NCBI RefSeq assembly: GCF_001429395.1
Contig: NZ_LMJT01000023.1
Coordinates: 79,631-143,630, forward strand
Source: Allobosea sp. Root381
GTDB lineage: Bacteria; Pseudomonadota; Alphaproteobacteria; Rhizobiales; Beijerinckiaceae
Length of the DNA: 64,000 nucleotides
Direction of reading: 5' to 3'
A model generated the notes under the pieces. It ran no database searches and was not told the origin of the DNA. It saw nothing but the letters and a program-made list of their open reading frames with translations. Of this stretch, positions 26,538 to 34,806 are shown in pieces. The translations under genes were made by a program, and so were the position numbers. Position 1 is the first letter of the stretch; the number at the start of each line of letters is the position of its first letter.

Positions 26538-27553
26538 GTCGCAACCCTTTCCATCTTGTCCGCGGCCGCCATCTTGTCCTTGCCGGCCGAGCCCGCCTGA
26601 GCCCGGGTCCGGCGCGCCTCGCGCCAGTCCATGACGAAGTCGAGCAGGCCTTTTCGCAGGCCGAGCGCGAAGAGCAGGATCACCGCGCCCAGCACGAGCC
26701 CGTGATGCTCCGCGACGCGGGTCACAAAGTCGTTCAGCAGGAGCAGCAGCACCGTGCCGACCATCGGGCCGAGGAAGGCGACCGTGCCGCCGAGCATGAC
26801 GATGAAGACGGCCTCGCCCGACATCGTCCAGAAGGCGAATTCGGGATAGGCGCCCGAGACGAACAGGCTCATCACGACGCCGCCGAGGCTGGCGAACACG
26901 CCGGCGAGCACGAAGGCGGTGAGGCGCGTGCGGTAGACGTCGACGCCGAGGAAGCCGGCGCGCGTCGGGTTGTCTCGCACCATCCGCAGCGTGTAGCCGA
27001 AGGGCGAGGAGACGATGTGGCGCATCGCCAGCAGGCCGAGTACCAGCAGGGCGGCGCTGAAGAGATAGAGCTGCTTTTGGTCGGCGAGATTGATGCCGAG
27101 GAAGGAGGGCCGCGGGATGCCGCCGCGCAGCCCCTGGTCGCCGCCGGTGACCGGCACCCAGGCGATGATCATGCTGTGCACGAGCATCTGGAAGGCGAGG
27201 GTGACGAAGGCGAAATAGATCTCCTTCAGCCGCACGCAGATGGCGCCCACGGCCAGCGCGACCATGGCCGCGACCGCCATCGTCAGCAGGATCGCGAGCG
27301 GGATCGGCATGCCCGTCCGCTGCATGATGATGCCGAAGCTGTAGGCGCCCATGCCGAAGAACAGGCCGTGGCCGAACGAGACCATGCCGCCATAGCCGAC
27401 GAGCAGGTTCAGCGAGGTCGCGAACAGGCCGAGCGCGGCGCAGCGGATGACGAAGTCGATCAGCGCGCTGCTGGTGGTGAGGAGCGGCAAGGCGGCGAGG
27501 ACGAGGAAGGCGACGAGGCCGAAGAGGGCGTCGCGAAGGGCAGGGCTCTTCAT
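26534..27553 (-). CDS. livM: Branched-chain-type ABC transporter permease LivM (system 1)
   Basis: This inner-membrane permease has 339 residues and about ten hydrophobic segments. LLVGYGGMVSFGHGLFFGMG is the conserved LivM segment, and VMLGGTVAFLGPMVGTVLLL follows near the C-terminal half. The cytoplasmic coupling loop is seen in MRHIVSSPFGYTLRMVRDNP. It lies one base from the livH gene and overlaps the SDR gene by 4. It forms the translocation pore with LivH. Confidence 0.92.
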   Translation of the reverse strand: MKSPALRDALFGLVAFLVLAALPLLTTSSALIDFVIRCAALGLFATSLNLLVGYGGMVSFGHGLFFGMGAYSFGIIMQRTGMPIPLAILLTMAVAAMVALAVGAICVRLKEIYFAFVTLAFQMLVHSMIIAWVPVTGGDQGLRGGIPRPSFLGINLADQKQLYLFSAALLVLGLLAMRHIVSSPFGYTLRMVRDNPTRAGFLGVDVYRTRLTAFVLAGVFASLGGVVMSLFVSGAYPEFAFWTMSGEAVFIVMLGGTVAFLGPMVGTVLLLLLNDFVTRVAEHHGLVLGAVILLFALGLRKGLLDFVMDWREARRTRAQAGSAGKDKMAAADKMERVAT

Positions 27554-27554
27554 G

Positions 27555-28457
27555 TCAGGCAGCCTCGCGTCCGAACAGGCCCGACGGCTTGACGATCAGC
27601 ACGACCGCCATGGCGAGATACATCAGCGCCTCGGTGAAGAGCGGGAAGCCGAGCGCGCCGAAGGTACGGATCAGGCCGATCAGCAGGGCGCCCACCAGCG
27701 CGCCGAGGATCGAGCCCATGCCGCCGATGACGGTGACGATGAAGCTCTCGATCAGGATCGAGAAGCCCATGCCGGGCGTCAGCGAGCGCACCGGCGCGGC
27801 AAGCCCGCCGGCGAGCCCGGCCAGCAGGCAACCCAGTGCGAAGACGCCGGTGAAGAGCAGGCCGGTATTGATGCCGAGCACTGAGACCATCGACGGATTA
27901 TGCGCGGCGGCGCGGATCGTCTTGCCGAAGCGCGTGCGGGCGATAGCGAGGCCGACGATGACCGCGATCGAGAGTGCCGCGGCGATCAGGAAGAGATAGA
28001 ACGGCGGCACCACCCCGCCCATGATGAAGAGCGGCGGCACGCGGAAGGCGTCCGGCATGCCCATCGACTTGAATTCGGGCCCCCAGATGATGCGCACGAG
28101 GTCGTCGAGGATCAGGACGAGCGCGTAGCAGACCAGGAGCTGCATCAGGACGTTGCCGCCATAGATGCGCTGCATGAAGAAGCGCTCCACGACGATGCCG
28201 AACAGGCAGGCGCCGACAGCAGCGCCGAGCAGGGCCAGCGTGTAGCTCTCGGTGAGCTGGAACACCGTCATCGCGAGATAGGCGCCGATCATGTAGAAGG
28301 CGCCATGCGTGAAATTGACGATCTTCATCACGCCGAAGATGAGCGTGAGCCCGATCGCGACCAGGAACAGCAGCATTCCGATGATGAAGCCGCTGGTCAC
28401 CTGCGTCACTATGCAGGAGGTCGAGACCAGGCATTCGGTCAGGGCGTTGAGATCCAT
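27555..28457 (-). CDS. livH: Branched-chain-type ABC transporter permease LivH (system 1)
   Basis: This inner-membrane permease has 300 residues. SGFIIGMLLFLVAIGLTLIF and VMKIVNFTHGAFYMIGAYLA are the family N-terminal segments. IRAAAHNPSMVSVLGINTGL is the coupling loop, and VTVIGGMGSILGALVGALLI the conserved C-terminal stretch. ATG 28457 starts just before the first hydrophobic segment; the frame upstream is GC-rich spacer. A 98-base gap separates it from the binding-protein gene. Confidence 0.92.
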   Translation of the reverse strand: MDLNALTECLVSTSCIVTQVTSGFIIGMLLFLVAIGLTLIFGVMKIVNFTHGAFYMIGAYLAMTVFQLTESYTLALLGAAVGACLFGIVVERFFMQRIYGGNVLMQLLVCYALVLILDDLVRIIWGPEFKSMGMPDAFRVPPLFIMGGVVPPFYLFLIAAALSIAVIVGLAIARTRFGKTIRAAAHNPSMVSVLGINTGLLFTGVFALGCLLAGLAGGLAAPVRSLTPGMGFSILIESFIVTVIGGMGSILGALVGALLIGLIRTFGALGFPLFTEALMYLAMAVVLIVKPSGLFGREAA

Positions 28458-28555
28458 CACGCGCTCATCGACAGAGGGGCGTTCAGGCCGCGCGCGAACG
28501 CGGCCTGTCTGATTATGGAGAGGGGGGCGATGACCTTCACCGCCGGAGCCTGGCT

Positions 28556-29815
28556 TCAGGCGAAGCCCTTCGACTTCTTCCACTCGGCCTCGAGCTCGAA
28601 GATGCGCTGCCAGGGCACGCTCTTCATCTCCGGCACATAGGGCTCCTTCGGGATCGTGGTGCCCCAGCCGACGGCGTAACCGACGATCGTCTGGTCCTCG
28701 GCGCGCATCGTCACCGTGCCGTCGGCGCCGAAGGGCGACTTGATGCTCAGGCCGCGCAGTGCCTCGGCGATCTTCTTGCCGTCGGCGGAGCCGGCCTTCT
28801 TCGCGGCCTCGGCCAGGAAGTTGACGGCAAGCGCGTTCTGCCAGGACCAGTTGGTCGGATACTCGCCATACTTGGCTTTGTAGGCGTCGCCCCAGGCGGC
28901 GTTCTCGGGCGTTGCCGGGAAGGTCTTGATGTAGCGGTTGCCGGACTGGATGCCGGCCGGCAGGTTCTTCACCGCGGTCAGGGCGGTGTAGTCGGCCATG
29001 TTGACGGCGTAGAACTGCATCTGCGTGAACAGTGCGTAGATCGCGGCCTGGTCGATGAAGGAGGTCAGGTCTCCGCCCCAGAGGCAGGAATAGAGCGCCT
29101 GCGGCTTGGCCTGCAGGATCTTGGTGATCGACTCGGTATAGTCGGGCTGGAAGATTTTCGGCCAGGCCTCGCTGATCACTTCGACCTTCGGCGCGAACTG
29201 CTTCAGATACATCACGAACTCGGCCGTGGTATCGCGCCCGTAGGCATAGTCCGGCGAGCAGGTGGCCCAGCGCGTCAGGTTCTTCGCATTGGCGATCTCG
29301 GCCGCGTAGGTGCCGCCGACGACCGAGTCGTGGATGCCCTGGCGGGCGCAGCGGAAGGCGTTCGCGAGCTTGAGTTTCGGATCGGCGCTGAGCGAGGAGG
29401 TCTCGGAATTGGTGTGGACGCAGAGGATGCCGAGATCGCGCGCCACCTCATGCACGGCAAAGGCGCCGGTCGAAGCCTCGGCATCGATCAGCAACTCGCA
29501 GCCATCGGAGTTGACCAGTTCGCGGGCGACGCGGGCAGCCTCCTGCGGCTGGCCCTTGGTGTCGCGGATGACGAGCTCGATCGTGCGGCCGGCGAGGCCG
29601 CCGGCGGCATTGACCTTTTCGACTTCCAGCAGCGCCGCATTGCGCGAGGAGGTGCCGAGCTGGGCAACGCGCCCGGACAAGATCGTGGGTAAGCCGACCT
29701 TGATGACCTTGGCCTGCGCGCCGGCCACCCAGGGCATCGAAACGGTGCCTGCTGCGGCTGCTCCGGCGACGAGGAATCCGCGCCGGTTCATCGATCTCAA
29801 CGACGTGCCTGTCAT
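28556..29815 (-). CDS. ABC transporter substrate-binding protein (LivK-like, Tat-type signal, system 1)
   Basis: This periplasmic type-I binding protein has 419 residues. The N-terminus has MNRRGFLVAGAAAAG followed by a VAGAQA cleavage site. The twin arginine and hydrophobic core suggest Tat export, unlike the Sec-type signal of the second binding protein at 58728. KVGLPTILSGRVAQLG opens the mature domain, and LVNSDGCELLIDAEASTG is typical of the Peripla_BP_6 family. ATG 29815 was used; ATG 29791 is an alternative closer to the Tat motif. It is the first gene of the leftward transporter unit. Confidence 0.88.
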   Translation of the reverse strand: MTGTSLRSMNRRGFLVAGAAAAGTVSMPWVAGAQAKVIKVGLPTILSGRVAQLGTSSRNAALLEVEKVNAAGGLAGRTIELVIRDTKGQPQEAARVARELVNSDGCELLIDAEASTGAFAVHEVARDLGILCVHTNSETSSLSADPKLKLANAFRCARQGIHDSVVGGTYAAEIANAKNLTRWATCSPDYAYGRDTTAEFVMYLKQFAPKVEVISEAWPKIFQPDYTESITKILQAKPQALYSCLWGGDLTSFIDQAAIYALFTQMQFYAVNMADYTALTAVKNLPAGIQSGNRYIKTFPATPENAAWGDAYKAKYGEYPTNWSWQNALAVNFLAEAAKKAGSADGKKIAEALRGLSIKSPFGADGTVTMRAEDQTIVGYAVGWGTTIPKEPYVPEMKSVPWQRIFELEAEWKKSKGFA

Positions 29816-29945
29816 GACCTTCTCCCTGGTTCCACCCTGGCCGTTTGCCGCCTTTGCGCGGGGGCCATGCTTTGTTGCCCCCTGTCGTTGCCGGGGTCTT
29901 GTTGCGGCGATAGTCATGACGACGGGTGATGACGTCAAGCAAAAA

Positions 29946-29961
29946 ATGAATTACGAGTCAT
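29946..29961. promoter_or_regulatory. Candidate TetR operator, site 2
   Basis: ATGAATTACGAGTCAT lies in the divergent spacer between the binding-protein gene and the acyl-CoA ligase gene. With flanks it matches site 1 in 20 of 24 positions, although its own dyad is weaker (5 of 8 pairs). One site here could control both divergent promoters, including the unit that encodes the TetR itself. Confidence 0.55.
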
Positions 29962-30036
29962 AAACCAGAAAACGATGCGACCGGCACCTGCGAGGCGCTG
30001 GCGCCAGGGCGGAAACGGCACGGGCGGCGGGCAGGA

Positions 30037-31527
30037 ATGATCAATCTCTCGAGCTTCATCGACTTCCACGCCGGCCGCTCCCCCGAACGCCTCGCGATCG
30101 TCTTCGGGGAGGCGCGCATCGGCTATGGCGAGCTTTCGCGCCGCGTCGCGCTGACGGCCGGCTGGCTTGGCGAGCGTGGCATCGGGGAGGGCGATGTCGT
30201 GGCCGTGCTGATGAAGAACAGCGCCGCCTTCGTCGAGATCGCGATTGCGGTCGGCCATGTCGGCGGCGTCTTCCTGCCGATCAATTTCAGGCTCTCGGCG
30301 GATGAGGTCGGCTACATCGCCGCCAATTCCGGGACGAAGCTGCTGATCGCGGACGAGGAGCTCGCGGCCGGTGCTGCGCTCGCCGGAAACGTTGTACTGG
30401 TCGATGCAGCCGCCCGGGCCGACAGCACGCGGCTCGGAAACGGCGCGGCGCCGGCGCCCCGGGTCGCGCGCAAGCCCGGCGATCTCTTCCGGCTGATGTA
30501 CACCTCCGGCACCACCGACCGGCCCAAGGGGGTGATGCACAGCTACGAGAACTTCTACTGGAAGTGCAGCGACCACATCGTCGCGCTCGAGCTGAACGCC
30601 GGGAACCGCCTGCTCGTCACCGGTCCGCTCTACCATGTCGGCGCCTTCGACCTGCCGGGCATGGCGGTGCTCTGGGTCGGCGGCATGCTCTGCATCCTGC
30701 GCGATTTCTCGGCCGAGGCGGCGCTGGCCGCGATCGCTCGCGAGCGGCTGGACGGCGCGTGGCTCGCCCCGGTGATGACCAGCGCCATGCTGGCCGCGGC
30801 CCCGACGAGCGGCCTCGACCTGACCAGCCTGCGCTGGGTCGTCGGCGGCGGCGAGCGCACGCCGGAGGCGCGGATCCGCAGTTTCGGCGAAAGCTTCCCC
30901 CGCGCCCGCTATGTCGACGCCTACGGGCTGACCGAGACCTGCAGCGGCGACACGCTGATGGAGGCCGGGCGCGAGATCGAGAAGATCGGCTCCGTCGGAC
31001 GTGCGCTGGCGCATGTCGAGATCTCGATCCGCGACGAGGAGGGGCGGGCGCTGCCGGCGGGCGAAGCGGGCGAGATCTGCCTGCGCGGCCCCAAGATCAC
31101 CCGCGGCTACTGGAACGATCCGGCCAAGACGGAGGCTGCCTTCCATGGCGATTGGTTCCGCAGCGGCGACATGGGCTATCTCGACGGCGATGGCTTCCTC
31201 TTCCTCACCGACCGGCTGAAGGACATGATCATCTCGGGCGGCGAGAACATCGCCTCGTCGGAGGTGGAGCGTGTCATCTTCGAACTGCCACAGGTGCGCG
31301 AGGTCGCGGTCATCGGCGCGCCCGACGAACGCTGGGGCGAAAAACCCGTGGCCTTCGTCGTGCTGGAGCCGGGCGCCGAGCTATCGCTCGAGGCGCTGCG
31401 GGATCACTGCCGCGCCAGGCTCGCCGCCTTCAAGGCGCCGCGCGAGATCGTGCTACGTGAGAACCTGCCGCGAAATCCGTCGGGGAAGGTTCTGAAAAGG
31501 CTTCTCCGCGACGAATTCCGGGCTTAA
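30037..31527 (+). CDS. Acyl-CoA ligase (AMP-dependent synthetase)
   Basis: This ANL-superfamily enzyme has 496 residues and activates a carboxylic acid to its CoA thioester. MYTSGTTDRPKGVMHSY is the P-loop-like AMP motif. YGLTETCSGD is the A5 motif, WFRSGDMGYLDGDGFL the A7-A8 region, and LKDMIISGGENIASSEVE the hinge. Near the end NPSGKVLKR holds the catalytic lysine. It is divergent from the transporter operon and 29 bases upstream of the TetR gene. It likely carries out the first cytoplasmic step after uptake. The acid is unknown. Confidence 0.93.
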   Translation: MINLSSFIDFHAGRSPERLAIVFGEARIGYGELSRRVALTAGWLGERGIGEGDVVAVLMKNSAAFVEIAIAVGHVGGVFLPINFRLSADEVGYIAANSGTKLLIADEELAAGAALAGNVVLVDAAARADSTRLGNGAAPAPRVARKPGDLFRLMYTSGTTDRPKGVMHSYENFYWKCSDHIVALELNAGNRLLVTGPLYHVGAFDLPGMAVLWVGGMLCILRDFSAEAALAAIARERLDGAWLAPVMTSAMLAAAPTSGLDLTSLRWVVGGGERTPEARIRSFGESFPRARYVDAYGLTETCSGDTLMEAGREIEKIGSVGRALAHVEISIRDEEGRALPAGEAGEICLRGPKITRGYWNDPAKTEAAFHGDWFRSGDMGYLDGDGFLFLTDRLKDMIISGGENIASSEVERVIFELPQVREVAVIGAPDERWGEKPVAFVVLEPGAELSLEALRDHCRARLAAFKAPREIVLRENLPRNPSGKVLKRLLRDEFRA

Positions 31528-31556
31528 TCCGACGCGACATCCAACAGCGGGCCTGC

Positions 31557-32216
31557 ATGATGGCAATCAGCAAGACCAGGGCGGAAGCGGGCAAGCGGCC
31601 CGTCAAACTGACCCGCAGCGAGAAGAACGACGACGTCAAGCGGCGCCTGTTCGAGGCCGCGGCCAAGATGGTCGGCCGCTACGGCTATGCCGAGGCGTCC
31701 GTCGCGCGGATCACCGAGGCCGCCGGTGTCGCGCAGGGGACCTTCTACAACCATTTCGAGAACCGGCAGGAACTGCTCGATCAGCTACTGCCGGCCATCG
31801 GCCAGCAGATGGTCGCCTTCATTCGCACGCGGATCGACGATGCCAGCTCGGAGGTCGAGAAGGAGTTCACGCGGTTTCGCGCCTTCTTCGATTTCGTGAA
31901 GGAGACGCCGGAGTTCCTCAGGATCCTGAACGAGGCCGAGGTCTTCGCGCCGACCGGCTACCAGCACCATCTGGACAACATCTCGACGGCCTATGTCCGC
32001 TTGCTCAAGCGCGCGCGGGCGCCGGGGCATGTCGGCGACTACAGCGACGAAGAGCTCGAGGTCATCGTCCATGTGCTGATGGGCGCGCGCGGCTATCTCA
32101 GCCGTCGTTATGCCTATGGCGAGGACGGGCCGCAGGCCGTGCCGGAGCATGTCTTCTCGGCCTATGAGAAGCTGATCTCCGGCGGCCTCTTCAAGAAGGC
32201 GAAGCCGCCTGGCTGA
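31557..32216 (+). CDS. TetR-family transcriptional regulator
   Basis: This DNA-binding repressor has 219 residues. The N-terminal helix-turn-helix spans about residues 25-75, with RLFEAAAKMVGRYGYAEASV followed by ARITEAAGVAQGTFYNHFEN. The C-terminal ligand and dimer domain is unassigned. It follows the ligase gene, so autoregulation through the shared spacer is likely. The natural targets are the two matching sites at 22843 and 29946, and the inducer may be an acyl-CoA made by the ligase. Two adjacent ATG codons (31557 and 31560) are both possible starts. Confidence 0.9.
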   Translation: MMAISKTRAEAGKRPVKLTRSEKNDDVKRRLFEAAAKMVGRYGYAEASVARITEAAGVAQGTFYNHFENRQELLDQLLPAIGQQMVAFIRTRIDDASSEVEKEFTRFRAFFDFVKETPEFLRILNEAEVFAPTGYQHHLDNISTAYVRLLKRARAPGHVGDYSDEELEVIVHVLMGARGYLSRRYAYGEDGPQAVPEHVFSAYEKLISGGLFKKAKPPG

Positions 32217-32312
32217 GCCTTGCGTCCAGTTTTCGCCAGGCAATTCTCGTTTCGGACATATTGGGCCGGCATGCCCCGCCGGCCCTGCCTCCTGATGAGA
32301 ACGAGACCACGC

Positions 32313-32909
32313 ATGAACCTCGAGCAGCAGCGCCGCCATATCCTCACCGGCGCGCCCTATGACGACCTGACCGCGGAACTCGTCGAGGCGCGGGCGAAGG
32401 CGGTGCATCTCACCGACCGCTACAACGACAGTTTCGCGCGCCCGCAGGCCGAGCGCGAGGGGCTGCTGCGAGAGCTTTTGCGCAAGGTCGGCGGCGGGGT
32501 CCATTTCGAACCGCGCTTCCGCTGCGAGTTCGGCTTCAACATCAGCATCGGCGAGCGATTCTACGCCAATTTCGACTGCGTCATCCTCGACGGCGCGGAG
32601 GTCATCATCGGCGACAACGTGCTGTTCGGGCCGCGCGTTGGCATCTACACCTCGAACCACGCGATCGATGCCGAGGAGCGCGCGGCCGGAATCTGCTACG
32701 CCAAGCCGGTGAAGATCGGAGACCGTGTGTGGATCGGCGGTGGCGTCAACATCAACCAGGGCGTTACGATCGGCGATGGCAGCGTCGTCGGCTCGGGCAG
32801 CGTGGTGACCCGGGACGTCCCGCCCGGCGTCATCGCTGCCGGAGTGCCTTGCCGCGTCATTCGCGAGATCACCGAAGCGGATCGCCTCGGCTTCAGACCG
32901 GGGTTTTAG
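32313..32909 (+). CDS. Sugar O-acetyltransferase (maltose/nodulation acetyltransferase family)
   Basis: This hexapeptide-repeat acetyltransferase has 198 residues. The N-terminal maltose-acetyltransferase helix region includes RRHILTGAPYDDLTAELVEA. The left-handed beta-helix follows, with FNISIGERFYANFDCVILDG, the catalytic histidine in YTSNHAIDAEERAAG, then WIGGGVNINQGVTIGDGSVV. It transfers acetyl from acetyl-CoA to a sugar hydroxyl. ATG 32313 matches the family start. It is convergent with the DadA-like gene, overlapping by 4 bases. A link to the polysaccharide locus is possible but distant. Confidence 0.9.
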   Translation: MNLEQQRRHILTGAPYDDLTAELVEARAKAVHLTDRYNDSFARPQAEREGLLRELLRKVGGGVHFEPRFRCEFGFNISIGERFYANFDCVILDGAEVIIGDNVLFGPRVGIYTSNHAIDAEERAAGICYAKPVKIGDRVWIGGGVNINQGVTIGDGSVVGSGSVVTRDVPPGVIAAGVPCRVIREITEADRLGFRPGF

Positions 32910-34189
32910 GAGCCGAAACGCGTTGCGGCGAAAGCCGTGGGGTCGCAGAGGGTCGGCTCGCCCAGCATCATCTCGGCCAGGAGCCGCCCGGTGACGGGCC
33001 CCAGGGTGAAGCCGTGATGGGCGTGGCCGAAGGCGAGCCAGAGGCCGCGATGCCGTGGCGCCGGCCCGATGACCGGCAGCATGTCGGGGAAGCAGGGGCG
33101 GGCGCCGCGCCAGGCTTCCGCGTCGAGGCGCGGGCCCAGCGGCATGAGACGCCGCGCGACGCTTTCCGCCCGGTCGAGCTGCCAGGAATCCGAAGGCTCG
33201 TCGCGCCCCGCCAGCTCGATGCCGGTCGTCAGCCGGATCCCACGACGCATCGAGGTCAGGACGAAGCCGGCCTGCGCGTCGCAGAGCGGATGACGCGGCC
33301 CGCCCTCGTCTGCGGCAGCATAATGCATGTGGTAGCCCCGCTTGAATGCCAGCGGAAAGCGATAGCCCAGCCGCTCATAGAGGTCGCCCGACCACGGCCC
33401 CAGCGCCGCGACCACCTCCGGCGCTCGCCACATCGTCTGGCCGATGGGCAGGACCCAGTCCGTGCCTTGCTGGTGCAGCGCGAGCGCGTCGGCTTTCTCC
33501 AGCGTGCCGCCGCGCGCGGCGAACAGCGCGGCATAGGCCCGCGTCACGGCGCCGGGGTCGCTGACGGTTACCGGGTCACGCCAGTGCACCGCGCCCGCGA
33601 CGGTGCCGGGGAGCAATGCGGGCTCGCGCTCGCGCAGCGTGTCGCGATCGAGAACGTCGTAGGCGAGCCCGTAGCTGGCCAGCTCGCAGGCGGCCCGGGC
33701 CGCCTGCTCCAGCCCGCGACGGGTGCGGTAGAGCTCAATCCAGCCCTCGGCGCGCATCAGCGCCTCGGTGCCGGCGGCCTTCGTCCAGCGCCGATGCTCG
33801 TCGATGCAGCGCTCGATCAGCGGCAGGATCGCGCGGCCCAGCCGGTCGAGACGGTCCGGCGCCGAGTTCCACCAGTAGCGCGCCAGCCAGGGCGCCATCT
33901 TCAGCAGCGCTGCCGGCCGATAGCGCACGGCGATCGAGCGGTTGGTCGCGAGGGCGGCGAGCGCGCCGACTTCGCGCGGGAAGGCGTAGGGAACGACGGA
34001 GGCGCGCTCGATCAAGCCGGCGTTGCCGTGGCTGGTCTCGGCCCCAGGCTCGCCGCGGTCGACCAGCAGGACGTTGCGCCCGCGCTCCTGCAGATGCAGG
34101 GCGGCGCCGACCCCGACGATGCCGGCGCCAAGCACGATCACATCGGCCTGTCGTGTCGCAGTCGTCGTCACGCGCAGAACCCTTCCCAT
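32906..34189 (-). CDS. FAD-dependent oxidoreductase (DadA-like, D-amino-acid dehydrogenase family)
   Basis: This flavoprotein has 427 residues. ADVIVLGAGIVGVGAALHLQ is the GxGxxG dinucleotide motif, and LVDRGEPGAETSHGNAGLIE is typical of DadA-type enzymes. PVIGPAPRHRGLWLAFGHAH, followed by HGFTLGPVTGRLLAEM, is the conserved C-terminal FAD contact. ATG 34189 was taken as start; a shorter start a few codons in is possible. It probably oxidises an amine or D-amino acid. No transporter or racemase is adjacent. Confidence 0.87.
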   Translation of the reverse strand: MGRVLRVTTTATRQADVIVLGAGIVGVGAALHLQERGRNVLLVDRGEPGAETSHGNAGLIERASVVPYAFPREVGALAALATNRSIAVRYRPAALLKMAPWLARYWWNSAPDRLDRLGRAILPLIERCIDEHRRWTKAAGTEALMRAEGWIELYRTRRGLEQAARAACELASYGLAYDVLDRDTLREREPALLPGTVAGAVHWRDPVTVSDPGAVTRAYAALFAARGGTLEKADALALHQQGTDWVLPIGQTMWRAPEVVAALGPWSGDLYERLGYRFPLAFKRGYHMHYAAADEGGPRHPLCDAQAGFVLTSMRRGIRLTTGIELAGRDEPSDSWQLDRAESVARRLMPLGPRLDAEAWRGARPCFPDMLPVIGPAPRHRGLWLAFGHAHHGFTLGPVTGRLLAEMMLGEPTLCDPTAFAATRFGS

Positions 34190-34337
34190 CCGAGCCGGCG
34201 TTGCTTGCAGCACGGAACGAACGAGGCGGGCAACAGGAAAACCGCCCTGCCGGCGTTGCCGGATGCCGGCCGTCGCACGGGCCGCCAACGGGAACAAAAT
34301 CAGGCGTTCCGGGCTTCCTCAATGACAGGAGGAAACC

Positions 34338-34625
34338 ATGCAGAAGCCCCGCGAGAACCCGGCGTTGCTCGATGACGAGCGTGAGCCGCTGACCCCCGGC
34401 GAGAGCCCGCTGGAGGCGGACCCCGTGCGGACAGGCCGTCGTGTCAGCGAGCGCACCAACATCCATGACGAGGGCAGCGACGCGAACAACACGCCCGACG
34501 GACTGACGGAATCCGAGGAAGCCGTGAGGCAGGCGGCCGAGGACATTCCGACCGGAGCCCGGCCCGCAGGCCGCACGGAGTCGATCCCGGTTTTCGATCG
34601 CGGTTCGCTGCCGCCCAAGGTCTGA
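34338..34625 (+). CDS. Small acidic hypothetical protein
   Basis: A 95-residue hydrophilic protein rich in Glu, Asp, Pro and Arg, with no cysteine, membrane segment or signal. AGGAGG lies 5-6 bases before the ATG, a strong ribosome-binding site that supports real translation. The composition (for example DEGSDANNTPDGLTESEEA) suggests a disordered protein. I do not recognise a family. Confidence 0.6.
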   Translation: MQKPRENPALLDDEREPLTPGESPLEADPVRTGRRVSERTNIHDEGSDANNTPDGLTESEEAVRQAAEDIPTGARPAGRTESIPVFDRGSLPPKV

Positions 34626-34746
34626 TGTTCGACGCCAGGGAAACGCCTGCGGCGACCGGCATTCGGCGGCCGGCGGCGAGGTCGCAAGAGAGGGGCTTCC
34701 GAAAGCGCCTTCGTGGAAGCATGCTCTTCCGAGTCGGGGGGACGTC

Positions 34747-34806
34747 ATGAGCAGGCATGCGCCGGTATTGTCACGGCCGAAGGCCGGCAGGTGTGAGCCC
34801 CTGTGA
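34747..34806 (+). CDS. Possible 19-residue leader peptide coupled to pqqB
   Basis: ATG 34747 follows a run of six G, 5 bases upstream, and opens 19 codons (MSRHAPVLSRPKAGRCEPL). The TGA stop overlaps the GTG start of pqqB (GTGA). The arrangement suggests translational coupling. The peptide lacks the Glu-x3-Tyr pair of PqqA, so it is not the PQQ precursor. It may also be chance. Confidence 0.35.
   Translation: MSRHAPVLSRPKAGRCEPL

Noticed and set aside
34626-34806. pqqA precursor gene upstream of pqqB
   Set aside because: No short frame here has the Glu-x3-Tyr pair that PqqA needs.
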